Shown: positions 50,382 through 59,709, counted from the stretch's first letter. The stretch: DNA of 64,000 bases from Thermoanaerobaculia bacterium (GCA_030431255.1 JAUIJL010000001.1:1-64000); one strand, 5' to 3'. Translations and numbers: made by a program. The notes: a model not told the origin generated them from the letters alone.

Positions 50382-50652
50382 GGGGAGAGCATGACAAAGC
50401 CGCCATGGGAGAAAAAGTGGCATTATCGTCATTGTCGGTCACGATCGCGTCATCCTGGGTGCGCGACGATGTCTGAACCTGGGAGCTTTAAGGCGACGGG
50501 TTGTAACGATTTCCGCGCTGAAGCGTAGATTCGGCTCAACTGTCTCCCACCCCTATTCCGATTCAGGAGAGCCCCCAACATGCAGAATAGAGCTCAGCCC
50601 GTCCGAGGTTCCATCTTCCATAGTCGGCCCAGTGGCCAGGGAGCGGTCTGAA

Positions 50653-52503
50653 ATGTCGGCCGCTGAATTGAGCTCCCAGGCTGGCCGCAAGCCCCTCCGG
50701 ATTTGGCCGGGCATCGCCATTGTGGTGCTACAGTGGCTAGCCCGATTCGTCATGCCGGTGGTGGCACCGGACACCATGCAATACGGCGTGATCGCCGGCC
50801 TGCTCGGCGGAGTCGCCGTTGTTTCTTGGTGGCTGTTCTTCAGCCGTGCACCTTGGTCGGAACGCTTGGGCGGTTTGGCCTTGATGGCCGTCGCTCTGGT
50901 GACCGGCTCCATGCTGATCCACGAGTCCGTGGCCACGGGCATGATGGGCATGATGTTTCCTCTCTATGCCATCCCGGTGCTGAGTCTGGCCTTTGTGGCA
51001 TGGGCAGTGCTGGGTCGCGAGCTGACCGGCGGCACCCGTTGGCTGGCCATGGCGGTGGCGATTCTTGCGGCGTGCTGGGGATGGGCCTTGGTCAAAACCG
51101 GTGGTTTTACCGCCGACCTCGATCACGACTTCGCGTGGCGCTGGTCGAGGACCGCTGAGGATCGTCTGTTGGCGGAGGCCGCCGACGAGCCGGTGGCGTC
51201 ATCGGAGGCGGTTGTCGAGGGGCACGTTGGATCCGCGCCGGTTTGGTCCGGCTTCCGTGGACCCAAGCGCGACGGCGTGGTGCCCGGCGTGCGCATCGCC
51301 ACGGATTGGTCGACCCAGCCTCCCGAGGAGCTGTGGCGTCGACCGATCGGTCCCGGTTGGTCGTCCTTCGCCGTCGACGGCTCTTGGATCTACACCCAGG
51401 AGCAGCGGGGAGAGGAGGAGGTGGTGTCTTGCTACCACGCCGAAACCGGTGAGCCCGTTTGGATGCACCGAGACGAGGCCCGCTTTTGGGAGTCGAACGG
51501 CGGCGCCGGTCCGCGGTCGACGCCAACCCTGCACAAAGGTCGGGTCTACACCTTGGGCGGCACGGGCATCTTGAACGCCCTGGACGCCCGGGACGGCTCG
51601 GTGATCTGGTCGCGCAACGCCGCTGAGGATACGGCCATGCCCGTGCCCATGTGGGGCTTCTCGGGCTCGCCCCTGATTTTCGACCCGCCGACCGAAGCCC
51701 CTGAGGTCGATGGCCCTGCCTCGGACGAGGCTGCTGCCGACCAAGGCGCGGATGGCGAATTCGCAGATTTTGAATCTCCAGGGGACGAATCTGCAGGGGG
51801 CGGTCTGGTGATCGTCGCCGCCTCCGGGGCCTTGGTGGCCTACGACCTGGACACCGGAGAGCAGCGTTGGGTCGGACCGAGCGCCGGGGAAGGCTATAGC
51901 TCACCCCACTTGGTGGAGATCGACGGGATCACCCAAGTCTTGCAGCTCAACGGAGACGGTTTGGTCAGCGTCTCGCCGATCGATGGAGAGCTGCTCTGGC
52001 AACACGATCAATCGGGATATCCCATCGTCCAGCCGGCCATGACCCCGGACGGAGACGTTTTGATCAGCGTCGACGATCGAGGTGGGCTGCACCGGATCTC
52101 GCCACAATTAGGCAGCGACGGTTGGACCGTGGAAAAAGGCTGGACCACCATCGGCTTGAAACCCTATTCCAGTGATTTCGTGGTGCACAAAGGCCATGCC
52201 TATGGTTTTGACGGCAACATCATGTCCTGTGTCGACCTCAAGGACGGTGAGCGCAAGTGGAAAGGCGGCCGTTACGGATTGGGCCAGCTGGTGCTTTTGC
52301 CGGATCAGGACCTGATGGTGGTGGTGACGGAAAAAGGCAAGCTGACCCTGGTTCGCGCGACCCCCGATTCCTTTGACGAGGTGGCCTCTATCGACCTCTT
52401 CAAGGGCAAGACCTGGAACCATCCCGTCTTGGTCGACGACCTGCTGTTGATTCGCAACGGCGAGCAGATGGTCGCCTTCCGACTTGCCCTCAAAGGTAAC
52501 TGA
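50653..52503 (+). CDS. Membrane-anchored PQQ-like beta-propeller protein
   Basis: From ATG 50653 this is 616 residues. Four or five N-terminal membrane helices (about 17-150) are followed by an outer domain: a linker at about 150-205, then a PQQ-dependent-dehydrogenase-like propeller. Blade-like repeats include YHAETGEPVWMH, LDARDGSVIWSRN, YDLDTGEQRWVG, SPIDGELLWQHD and VDLKDGERKWKGG. These W-docking motifs mark PQQ/BamB-like propellers. Catalytic PQQ residues cannot be confirmed, so it may be a structural or scaffold propeller rather than a dehydrogenase. An acidic insert (TEAPEVDGPASDEAAADQGA) interrupts one blade. It has no obvious operon partner. Confidence 0.85.
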   Translation: MSAAELSSQAGRKPLRIWPGIAIVVLQWLARFVMPVVAPDTMQYGVIAGLLGGVAVVSWWLFFSRAPWSERLGGLALMAVALVTGSMLIHESVATGMMGMMFPLYAIPVLSLAFVAWAVLGRELTGGTRWLAMAVAILAACWGWALVKTGGFTADLDHDFAWRWSRTAEDRLLAEAADEPVASSEAVVEGHVGSAPVWSGFRGPKRDGVVPGVRIATDWSTQPPEELWRRPIGPGWSSFAVDGSWIYTQEQRGEEEVVSCYHAETGEPVWMHRDEARFWESNGGAGPRSTPTLHKGRVYTLGGTGILNALDARDGSVIWSRNAAEDTAMPVPMWGFSGSPLIFDPPTEAPEVDGPASDEAAADQGADGEFADFESPGDESAGGGLVIVAASGALVAYDLDTGEQRWVGPSAGEGYSSPHLVEIDGITQVLQLNGDGLVSVSPIDGELLWQHDQSGYPIVQPAMTPDGDVLISVDDRGGLHRISPQLGSDGWTVEKGWTTIGLKPYSSDFVVHKGHAYGFDGNIMSCVDLKDGERKWKGGRYGLGQLVLLPDQDLMVVVTEKGKLTLVRATPDSFDEVASIDLFKGKTWNHPVLVDDLLLIRNGEQMVAFRLALKGN

Positions 52504-52534
52504 TCGGCTCACTGTGTAGTTTTCGCCTGTGCAG

Positions 52535-52602
52535 GGGCGAATCTTGTATTCGCCCATTTCGGGGCAGCCCTGCAATTTTGTCCAAGATGGGCGGGGCTGC
52601 CC
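52535..52602. repeat. Two adjacent inverted repeats between genes
   Basis: GGGCGAAT and ATTCGCCC (52535-52542 and 52548-52555) form a hairpin. A second pair, GGGCAGCCC at 52562-52570 and GGGCTGCCC at 52594-52602, forms a longer one. The left unit resembles dispersed intergenic hairpins seen in many genomes and could also serve as a Rho-independent-like end for the propeller gene, although a T-run is lacking. Confidence 0.5.
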
Positions 52603-52619
52603 TGGGCGAGGATGGGGGC

Positions 52620-54149
52620 ATGAAAGAGACAAGCCCACTTCCCGACCCTTTTTCGAATAGCTTTCATCCCAACCCGTTGGCCCAGCCGGCAAGCCTTGCC
52701 ACGGACCGCGATATGTCGATCGACGAGCTCCGGGCAGAGGCGACCCGGGCAGTTGATTGGGTCGCCGACTATCTGAGCGGCCTAGAGTCACAGCCGGTGA
52801 TTCCGCCGGTGGCTCCCGGCGACATCCGTCGATCCTTGCCTGAAAGCGCGCCGGAGCACGGCGAATCCATGGACGCCATTTTCAGCGACCTGGAGTCGAG
52901 GATCGCCCCCGGTCTGACCCATTGGAATCATCCCTCGTTCTTCGCCTACTTCAACGCGTCGAGCAGCGGTCCGGGCATGATCGCCGAGCTGATCGCGGCG
53001 GCGATCAACAGCAATTCCATGATTTGGCAGACCTGCCCGGCGGCCCACGAGCTGGAAGAGCTGACGGCGGGTTGGTTGCGTCGATGGATGGGTTTGCCGG
53101 AGTCCTTCCGCGGTCTCTTCACCGATGGTGGCTCCGCCAGCACCTTCCACGCCCTGGCCGCCGCGCGACAAACCGTGACCGAGGTGGATTGGCGACAAAA
53201 CGGAGGTCGTGGCGCGCCCGAGCTACGTCTCTACGTCACCGAGCACACCCATTCCTCGATCCACAAAGCGATGCTCGCCCTGGGGTTGGGATTGTCCTGC
53301 ATCCGAGAAGTCGCCTGCGACGACCGGATGCGCATGTCCGCGGATGGGCTGCGCGAGGCCATCGAAGCCGACCTACAAGCCGGACGCAGACCGTTCGCCG
53401 TGGTCGCCACCCTGGGCACCACCTCGGTCACCAGTGTCGATCCGGTGGCGGACATCGCGGAGGTCTGTCGTCAATTCGAGCTGTGGCTGCATGTCGACGC
53501 GGCCCATGGCGGTGCGGCCGCTCTATTGCCGGAGCAAAGACATCTCTTTGACGGCTGGCAGCACGCCGATTCGATCGTGGTCAATCCCCACAAATGGTTG
53601 ATGGTGCCCCTCGACCTGAGCGTCCTCTACACCCGCCATCCGGACGTGCTGCGGGATGCCTTCAGTCTGGTGCCGGCCTACCTGCAAACCACGACGGATT
53701 TGCCCGCGTCGGAGCCGGACAGCTTGGGCAATATGATGGACTATGGGCTCAGCCTAGGTCGTCGATTTCGGGCCCTCAAGCTGTGGTTCGTGTTGCGATA
53801 TTTCGGTCGCCAAGGTTTGATCGATCGACTCCGAGGTCATCTGGAATCGGCCCGATGGCTGGCGCAGCAAATCGATCTCCATCCGAAGATCGAACGGGTG
53901 GCGCCGGTGCCCCTGAGCACGGTGTGCTTTCGGGCCGTGCCGCCCCGCGACAGCGAGGACGGCAACGCCTTCAACCGGCGCTGGTTGCAGGCGATCCACC
54001 GCACAGGAGAGATCTACCTGTCGCCGACGGAGCTCGGCGGCCGTTTCGTGCTGCGATTCGTGGTCTCTGGCCTGCGGACCGAGCGTCGGCATGTGGAAGC
54101 GGCTTGGTCGCTCCTATGCCACAGGCTCGACGAGCTATACTCCGATTAG
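52620..54149 (+). CDS. PLP-dependent aromatic-amino-acid-type decarboxylase
   Basis: From ATG 52620 this is 509 residues. It matches group II pyridoxal-dependent decarboxylases: FTDGGSASTFHALAAAR, AVVATLGTTSVTSVDPV, HVDAAHGGAA and the PLP lysine in VVNPHKWLMVPLD. The N-terminus has the family motif VDWVADYLSGLESQPV, and the HWNHPSFFAYFNASSSGPGMIAEL block is that of aromatic-L-amino-acid or tyrosine/DOPA/tryptophan decarboxylases. The reaction would remove carboxyl from an amino acid to give the amine. The AraC regulator starts 21 bp after its stop, which suggests that expression is controlled by the substrate or product. Confidence 0.94.
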   Translation: MKETSPLPDPFSNSFHPNPLAQPASLATDRDMSIDELRAEATRAVDWVADYLSGLESQPVIPPVAPGDIRRSLPESAPEHGESMDAIFSDLESRIAPGLTHWNHPSFFAYFNASSSGPGMIAELIAAAINSNSMIWQTCPAAHELEELTAGWLRRWMGLPESFRGLFTDGGSASTFHALAAARQTVTEVDWRQNGGRGAPELRLYVTEHTHSSIHKAMLALGLGLSCIREVACDDRMRMSADGLREAIEADLQAGRRPFAVVATLGTTSVTSVDPVADIAEVCRQFELWLHVDAAHGGAAALLPEQRHLFDGWQHADSIVVNPHKWLMVPLDLSVLYTRHPDVLRDAFSLVPAYLQTTTDLPASEPDSLGNMMDYGLSLGRRFRALKLWFVLRYFGRQGLIDRLRGHLESARWLAQQIDLHPKIERVAPVPLSTVCFRAVPPRDSEDGNAFNRRWLQAIHRTGEIYLSPTELGGRFVLRFVVSGLRTERRHVEAAWSLLCHRLDELYSD

Positions 54150-54170
54150 GTCTTCAGAGCCCGTTTTGCC

Positions 54171-55034
54171 ATGAAATCGAAAGCAGCTCAACACCAAACC
54201 CATCGACGGACAAGCCCCCGGGGCTGGAGCCGTTATTGGGTCGCCGAGGATGTCGGTGGCATCGAGCTGCTGCATGCTCGATTTTTGAAGCAACGCTTCG
54301 TGCCCCACATCCATGACACCTTTACCATCGGGGTGATCCTCGAAGGCGCGTTGGGATTCGACCACGAGCGTCGGGAGGGGGTGGCACCGGCCGGCCAGGT
54401 GAGCGTGGTCAATCCCGGCGAGCTCCACACCGGCTTCGGGGCCGGTGGGGCGGGGTGGACCTATCGGAACTTTTTCCTGCCCACCTCCTTGATGCGCGGC
54501 ATCGCGGAGGACTTGGGCATTTCGGGTCTGCCCTTCTTTTCCAAGACCGTAATCGAGGATCGGCGGACCGCGCAGTCCTTGTTGGAGCTGCACCGGGTGT
54601 TGGACACCTCGGAGATGGTGTTGGAAAGAGAATCGCGGACCGTCCAGGTGCTCGGGGATTTGATCACCCAGCACGCCACGAGGGTCCGCCCATCGATCGA
54701 AGCGGGGGCGACGCCGGACACCATTCGGCGATCCGTCGAGCGCATGCACGACGACTTCAGCCGGCCTTTGAGCCTCGAGGATCTGGCCCAAGAGGTGGGC
54801 CTCAGCCGCTTCCAATTCCTCCGCCACTTCCGCCGAAGCATGGGCCTGACCCCCCACGCCTACTTGCTTCAAATCCGTGCCCATCGAGCCAAAGACCAGC
54901 TGTTGGAGGGACGTCCGATCGCGGACGTCGCTGTGGACTGTGGATTCTTCGATCAAAGCCACCTCAATCGGCGGTGCAAAGAAGTCTTCGGTGTCACCCC
55001 GGGTGTCCTGGCTCAGGGAAGTCCTCAACGCTGA
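54171..55034 (+). CDS. AraC-family transcriptional regulator with cupin-like sensor
   Basis: This 287-residue regulator has an N-terminal cupin-like ligand domain (about 20-140) with HARFLKQRFVPHIHDTFTIG and VVNPGELHTGFGAG. A C-terminal AraC DNA-binding domain (about 185-280) has LEDLAQEVGLSRFQFLRHFR and IADVAVDCGFFDQSHLNRRC. It is transcribed just after the decarboxylase gene and probably controls it. The cupin sequence is like those of amine- or amino-acid-responsive regulators. Confidence 0.94.
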   Translation: MKSKAAQHQTHRRTSPRGWSRYWVAEDVGGIELLHARFLKQRFVPHIHDTFTIGVILEGALGFDHERREGVAPAGQVSVVNPGELHTGFGAGGAGWTYRNFFLPTSLMRGIAEDLGISGLPFFSKTVIEDRRTAQSLLELHRVLDTSEMVLERESRTVQVLGDLITQHATRVRPSIEAGATPDTIRRSVERMHDDFSRPLSLEDLAQEVGLSRFQFLRHFRRSMGLTPHAYLLQIRAHRAKDQLLEGRPIADVAVDCGFFDQSHLNRRCKEVFGVTPGVLAQGSPQR

Positions 55035-55067
55035 AATCTGCCAATGGGTCGAGTGGATGGGTGCCGG

Positions 55068-57002
55068 CTATCCACCGGCCGCGGCTACCTCCGGGCAGCT
55101 CGAGGCCGGCTCGCCTTCGGGGCGATTTCCGTCGGGACCACGGTGCTCAGGGCCTTCGTCGGATTTGGCCCCGGCGGCCGTAGCGCTCCGAGGGTCAGAA
55201 GCGGTGGCCGAAATTCGCCTGCGCGGTAGGTAGCTTCCATCTTCGAAGTCTTGCAACCAGCGCATGATTTTTTCGCGACAGCGGCAGATCAGTGACCAAG
55301 CCCGGCTCGGGTTGGCGGCGCCACAGGTCAGCCTGACGGTCATGGTCTCGTCGTTGAATTCGGTGACCAACACCTTAGGCTCGTCTCGACCCTCCAGCCA
55401 GTCCTCATCTTCTTTGGCGATTTCGATGAATTTCTGCCGAATCTTGTCCACGTCGGCTCTATAGTCCAGCTTCAAATAGATGGCCTGGATCAGATACGGA
55501 TCATTCTTGGACCAATTTTCAAACCAATTGGAGCTGAAATAACCCACCGGGAACACCAGCCGCCGATGGTCCCACGTTCTGATGATCACGTCCACGTAGG
55601 TGATGTCTTCAATTTGCCCCCAATTGCCCTCGACGTAAACCGTGTCGCCGATCCGAAAGGGTTGGGCCAGGGCGATCTGTAGGCCGGCGATCAGATTGCC
55701 CAACACCGCCCGGCCGGCGATGCTCAAGATCACGGCGAGCGCGCCGGCGGAGGTGAGCATGGTGACCCCGATCGTATGGAAGATATCGAGCTGCAGCAGG
55801 ATGACCGCGATGCCCAACAGGGCCAACACCAAAAGGATGACATGACGAACCACCGCGACCCGGGTGAGCAGCCGGCCGCGGCTGACGGTCTCCTCGTCGT
55901 GATGGTGACGGATTTGTGTTTTCAGCACACGGTCGATAAAGAAGGTGATCATCCGCATCACCAACCACACCATGGCCGAAACGAAGAGAATCAGCGCCAG
56001 TGGCTCCAGCACCGTGGCCACCTCGCTCGGAAGCCCCAACACCCAGCTGAGGACGAGCCAGATCATCAGAGAGGATAGGGTCATGGTGACCGGCCACTTC
56101 AGTGTGGCGCAGAGATGAGCGACCGCCGGCGAGTAGCGTTGGTCGCACCAACGGCTCGCCAAGGTGCCGAACCCATAACCGACGACCGGTGCCAACACGA
56201 GCGTCAGCAGCAAACCGATCCACTGCCAAGCCGGCAATCGCATATACCCGCGCTCCCTGGCCCAAGAAGGCATTTGCCGAGCCAGCCAGCTCGGCCCGTG
56301 GGCTGACCAGAGGGCGTCGATATTGTCGACGGTTTGGGCTGAAAATCGCCAGACAGGGGGATGGTCGTCCGAAGGTCGGAGCCGATGGACACTGATCGGA
56401 ATCGGCCGATCGCCCGCGCTGATCGAGCCCAGGCGGATGCCGCGTCGAGGGGTGCCGATCATGGGGCTCTCTCGGCCCAGTGAGGGATCCGCGATCAATC
56501 CGTCGGCTCGATCGGGAACCCGATCCCAATCTATCCAAAGCTCCTGGTTGAGCACGTAGAAGAATCGTCTTGCCAGCTCCTCTTTTCGGGCCTCATCGAG
56601 GTTGCCCGACAGGCGAAAGTCGAGGGCCACCGCCGCGTCCTGCCAGAGCCCTTGGCGAGCGGACAGAATAAAGTGCTCCACACAGGCCTGTGGAGTTTCC
56701 AGGTTGACGCCGTCGACGAGCTCAACACCCGACGGCTCTGTGGGAATTGAGAAGGTGGGCTCGCCGCTGCTGGAATCTTGGGTTTTGGCGGGATCTTGTG
56801 CCCGGCTCAGACCCCCGCCGGCCAGCAAGCCGAGGAACAAGCAAGCAAAGCGCAAGATCCAGCGGGTGGATGGCCCACAAGCTGCGGATCGAGCCGGGGC
56901 GTGTGGCAAGCTACCCTCGACGGGCGAGAGTGCCGACGTAGTGCGGAAGTGGGGAGAGGCGTAGGCAGGGTTGGGGCTGCACGGAATATCGTCGACGAGC
57001 AT
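55068..57002 (-). CDS. MscS-family mechanosensitive channel with large N-terminal domain
   Basis: This 644-residue protein starts at ATG 57002. After a signal or anchor region (about 48-68) comes an extracytoplasmic domain (about 70-240), then membrane helices at about 250-400. The MscS core follows (about 405-640): TM3 with LTSAGALAVILSIAGRAVLGNLIAG, the beta domain FRIGDTVYVEGNWGQIEDIT and a C-terminal alpha/beta portion. The last about 40 residues are Gly/Pro/Ala-rich. This is the larger, multi-domain MscS type; the small MscS at 31527 is a second, distinct member. The upstream part of the frame (SLPHAPARSAACGPST) may not be translated, and a later non-ATG start is possible. Confidence 0.9.
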   Translation of the reverse strand: MLVDDIPCSPNPAYASPHFRTTSALSPVEGSLPHAPARSAACGPSTRWILRFACLFLGLLAGGGLSRAQDPAKTQDSSSGEPTFSIPTEPSGVELVDGVNLETPQACVEHFILSARQGLWQDAAVALDFRLSGNLDEARKEELARRFFYVLNQELWIDWDRVPDRADGLIADPSLGRESPMIGTPRRGIRLGSISAGDRPIPISVHRLRPSDDHPPVWRFSAQTVDNIDALWSAHGPSWLARQMPSWARERGYMRLPAWQWIGLLLTLVLAPVVGYGFGTLASRWCDQRYSPAVAHLCATLKWPVTMTLSSLMIWLVLSWVLGLPSEVATVLEPLALILFVSAMVWLVMRMITFFIDRVLKTQIRHHHDEETVSRGRLLTRVAVVRHVILLVLALLGIAVILLQLDIFHTIGVTMLTSAGALAVILSIAGRAVLGNLIAGLQIALAQPFRIGDTVYVEGNWGQIEDITYVDVIIRTWDHRRLVFPVGYFSSNWFENWSKNDPYLIQAIYLKLDYRADVDKIRQKFIEIAKEDEDWLEGRDEPKVLVTEFNDETMTVRLTCGAANPSRAWSLICRCREKIMRWLQDFEDGSYLPRRRISATASDPRSATAAGAKSDEGPEHRGPDGNRPEGEPASSCPEVAAAGG

Positions 57003-57503
57003 AGGCTCCTCATGGGCAATTCAATGGCGTGCTCACCTATCCATGTCTGGGCGGTAGGCTGGCGTGAGCGAATAGAGATCGAAAAACGAGCGCGGAAAAC
57101 GCCCTCGGATCGGCGAGATTCGGACGAGCCATGAAGCTCGATAATAGCGAGCGCCCAGAGGCTTGAGGCCTTGCTGCGGTGCTCCGAGCTGAGGAGGATG
57201 GTCCCCAACCCCTGGGCTCTCGCATGGTTATAGTTAAAGCAAGAAGCAGGCCAGGGGCTGTTGAAGCGCAGATGGACGCGGATTTGCCCAGAAATCCTTG
57301 CTGAAGACGCGAAAAAGAGGATGGTGGGGGCGAGGCTCAGCTGGAGATCACGGAGTCTTTTGAAAGAAATACATCCATCTTGTGGTTCTTACACGCTCCC
57401 GTGGTTCTTGCGCGGTGGGATGGCTCGGGACCGGCGTTGACGGCACCGGAACACAAAGCCCGAGCTTCGGGTCAAAGGGCAGGAAACCCAATAGAGGAAC
57501 CTG
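57003..57503. other. 501-bp region without a convincing gene
   Basis: No frame here has a start, composition or family match that I would defend. The only structure noted is a short direct repeat GTGGTTCTT-(acac/gcgc) at about 57382-57413. Divergent promoters for the channel (minus) and the ChaN-like gene (plus) presumably lie here. Confidence 0.5.
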
Positions 57504-58568
57504 ATGGTGGTGTGTGTGACAAGTCGGGGCAAAAGAGACTCTGAGTTTCTAGGCGTGTGGCGTTTAGGTGCCGGCGCCTGGGTGTTTTTGGTGATCGTCG
57601 GAATCGGGTGCGCTTGCTCGAATCCGAGCCCCGGCGAGCCGGATCTCCGCCGGCAGGATCTCCGTGAGCCGGCTGGGGCCGGTTCAGAATCGGTGGAGCC
57701 GGATTGGACCGCCCTGGTGGAAGGGATTTTGGAGCTTTGGCAGGGGGCCGATTTGATTTGCCTGGGTGAAACCCACGGCAGTCTTTTGGACAGCGCTTTG
57801 CGACATGAGCTGGTGCGCCATCCCCGTTTTGCCGAGGTTGTGGACGTCATCGTGGTGGAATTCGCCAATCCGCGATTTCAAGACCGCCTGGATCGGTGGA
57901 TCCTCGATGGCGAGCGCCTACCTTTCGACCAGCTCCGTTCGATTTGGTTGGACGCCGGCCTAGGGGAAATGTGGGACCTGGAGATCTACCGCTCCTTCTT
58001 GGCGGCGGTCGCGGACCTGAACGCTGCGTTGCCGGAATCCGAGCGAATTCCGGTGATCGGCGCGGCACAACCCATCGATTGGCCGTCGGTAAAGCGAGCC
58101 GAAGATTTGCGGGACTTTCAAGATCGCATCGGGCATTTCGAAGGCGTGTTGCGTCGCGAGGTGTTGGATCCCGATCTCAAGGCTTTGGCGATCTTCGGTG
58201 TCGGACATTGCGAGCGGCGGACGCCGAGCCTGTTGTCTCGACTGGTTGCCTGGGATCCCGAGCGAGTGTCGGCGGTGTTCGCCTTCGAGGGCGAAAGAGG
58301 AAGAGCCGCGGGGCACCGAGCTCTAGGGCTCGATCATCCAAAACCACAGCTCATCAAGGTGAGCGGCACCGAGCTGGAGAAGCTGCCCGCCGGCGATATG
58401 TTCTTCGAAGGTCACGGTATCGCGGGAGTCGAGATAGGGGAGCTGGTCGACGCCATCGTCGACTACGGGATACAAGAGGACACCGTTTTGGCTCCCTATA
58501 TTCAAGAACCGGAGATCCGCGAGCAGCTCGATCGCCGGGCGGGTTGGATGTCCGCGGCTGGGAGCTGA
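57504..58568 (+). CDS. ChaN-like/erythromycin-esterase-like exported protein
   Basis: This 354-residue protein has GAGGAA before its ATG. A hydrophobic N-terminus (about 25-40, VFLVIVGIGCACS) may be a signal or lipoprotein anchor, though the cysteine context is not a perfect lipobox. The domain (about 70-345) has ADLICLGETHGSLLDSALRHEL and VIVVEFANPRFQDRLD, then VIGAAQPIDWPSV and FGVGHCERRTPSLLSRL. These match the ChaN/TraB/erythromycin-esterase superfamily, in which GETH and later His residues form a putative metal or heme site. Function is uncertain: heme binding or peptide hydrolysis are both suggested for relatives. Confidence 0.83.
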   Translation: MVVCVTSRGKRDSEFLGVWRLGAGAWVFLVIVGIGCACSNPSPGEPDLRRQDLREPAGAGSESVEPDWTALVEGILELWQGADLICLGETHGSLLDSALRHELVRHPRFAEVVDVIVVEFANPRFQDRLDRWILDGERLPFDQLRSIWLDAGLGEMWDLEIYRSFLAAVADLNAALPESERIPVIGAAQPIDWPSVKRAEDLRDFQDRIGHFEGVLRREVLDPDLKALAIFGVGHCERRTPSLLSRLVAWDPERVSAVFAFEGERGRAAGHRALGLDHPKPQLIKVSGTELEKLPAGDMFFEGHGIAGVEIGELVDAIVDYGIQEDTVLAPYIQEPEIREQLDRRAGWMSAAGS

Positions 58569-58591
58569 GCACACTCCGGGCAGGCGCGGTC

Positions 58592-58910
58592 GGGGGCAAG
58601 CCCGATAGGCGCTAACCTAAGAGGTTTTCACCTGCCGCACAACTCAAACTGAACAACCCTCACCCCCCTACCCCCCTCTCCCGGGACGGGAGAGGGGGGA
58701 ATGATTGCTTGCGCTTCGCGCTCGCATTTAAAGGCGGCCTTGAGCCGTCTGGGCGTAGAAAAATCTCCCACTAAACCGAGCAAGTTGGGCGGGCTTTCCA
58801 GCTCCCCCTCTCCCGTCTGCGGGCGGCCCGCGTAGGGAGAGGGGGCTGGGGGGTGAGGGCGCAAGATAGGGCTATCAGCAGTCTAAGTTAGCGCCTATGG
58901 GGGCAAGCCC
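58592..58910. mobile_element. MITE-like non-autonomous element (about 294 bp) with terminal inverted repeats and flanking 12-bp repeats
   Basis: The ends at 58605-58621 (ATAGGCGCTAACCTAAG) and 58883-58898 (CTAAGTTAGCGCCTAT) are inverted copies sharing a 12-nt core GTTAGCGCCTAT. Immediately outside both lies the same 12-mer, GGGGGCAAGCCC, at 58592-58603 and 58899-58910 in direct orientation, which could be a target duplication. Inside, a second inverted pair, a CCCTCACCCCCCT-type end near 58657 and an AGGGGGCTGGGGGGTGAGGG-type end near 58840, folds into a long hairpin with CTCTCCC/GGGAGAG arms. No coding frame is inside. Such elements are usually present in many copies per genome. Confidence 0.6.
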
Positions 58911-58995
58911 CGACCCTACGTCCGGAAGTGCAATCTCGCCGGTTGAGGCCGAAGGCTTCGACAGCCTAGGAAAGGGCTCGCGGGTGGGATCGAGT

Positions 58996-59607
58996 CTAAG
59001 TCGTGCGTGGCATGGCGCCCGCGGTTTTCACCAAGCGCTCCAACATCTCGTAGGGTTGGGCACCGACCACCGCCAGCCCTTCGGCGACGAAGGTGGGCAC
59101 GCCGGTGACTCCTGCCTCCCTCGACGCCCGCCAATGCTCGTCCACGGCCCCCTCGAATCGACGCTCCGTGATCACCGACCTTGCCGTCTCGGCGGGAAGA
59201 CCCACCGACGCCGCGACCCCCACCAGAACGTCGATGTCGTGAAGATTCGAGCCGTCGACGAAATAGGCGCGGAAGAGGGCGTCGTGGATATCGGATCCGG
59301 GAAATTCGGTGTCGGCCCACAGGGCGAGCTCTTGGGCCAACCGCGAGTTGTAGGTGTGGGTGCGATCCCCCCAGGGAAGGCCTTGGCTTTCGGCCACTTG
59401 CCGAAGACGGGCCAGCATGCCCTCGAGATCGAAGTTTCTTCCGGCAAAGAGCTCGGCCAAGCTCTTGCCTTCCGGCGGTGTTTCTGGATGCAGGGGGAAG
59501 TGGATCCATTCCACCTCGAGCTCATATGCGCTGACCAATCGCTCAATACGCACGGTACTGAGATAACACCAGGGTCAGACGAAGTCGGAGAAGATCTGTA
59601 GCTTCAT
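58996..59607 (-). CDS. DsbA/FrnE-family thiol oxidoreductase, probable selenoprotein (UPWC active site)
   Basis: From ATG 59607 the frame reads MKLQIFSDFV, then TGA at 59577-59575, then PWCYLSTVRIERLV and onward to the stop at 58996, 203 codons including the TGA. The family motif here is DFVCPWCYLS; the TGA sits exactly at the first catalytic cysteine, so UPWC is predicted. The body has the DsbA helical insertion (PLHPETPPEG, FRAYFVDGSNLHDIDVLVGVA) and ends with the cis-Pro segment GVTGVPTFVAEG. A hairpin follows the TGA with SECIS-like spacing. A GTG at 59553 would give a truncated protein missing the first strand and the active site. Sequencing error in the TGA (a C-to-A change from TGC) is the main alternative. 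It would act on protein or small thiols in the cytoplasm. Confidence 0.8.
59542..59562 (-). promoter_or_regulatory. Candidate bacterial SECIS hairpin downstream of UGA
   Basis: Twelve nt after the UGA, CUCAGUAC pairs with GUAUUGAG (8 bp with one G-U) around the loop CGUGC, which has a G in its second position. The loop begins 21 nt after the UGA, inside the range known for bacterial SECIS elements. The hairpin lies within codons for YLSTVRIE, so the coding sequence is constrained by both roles. Confidence 0.6.
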
Positions 59608-59709
59608 GGCGCCCTTGTTTTCGTCGTTCGACGTTTCCGTGAATCTGTCGTGGGTGGAAACTTTAACAGGCTATTCCCCATCCCGTGGTTGACAGGGTCG
59701 GATCATAGG

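Noticed and set aside
58996-59553. Truncated DsbA-like gene starting at GTG 59553
   Set aside because: It would begin after the first beta-strand and the CxxC site. The upstream in-frame ATG with UGA restores the complete family N-terminus.
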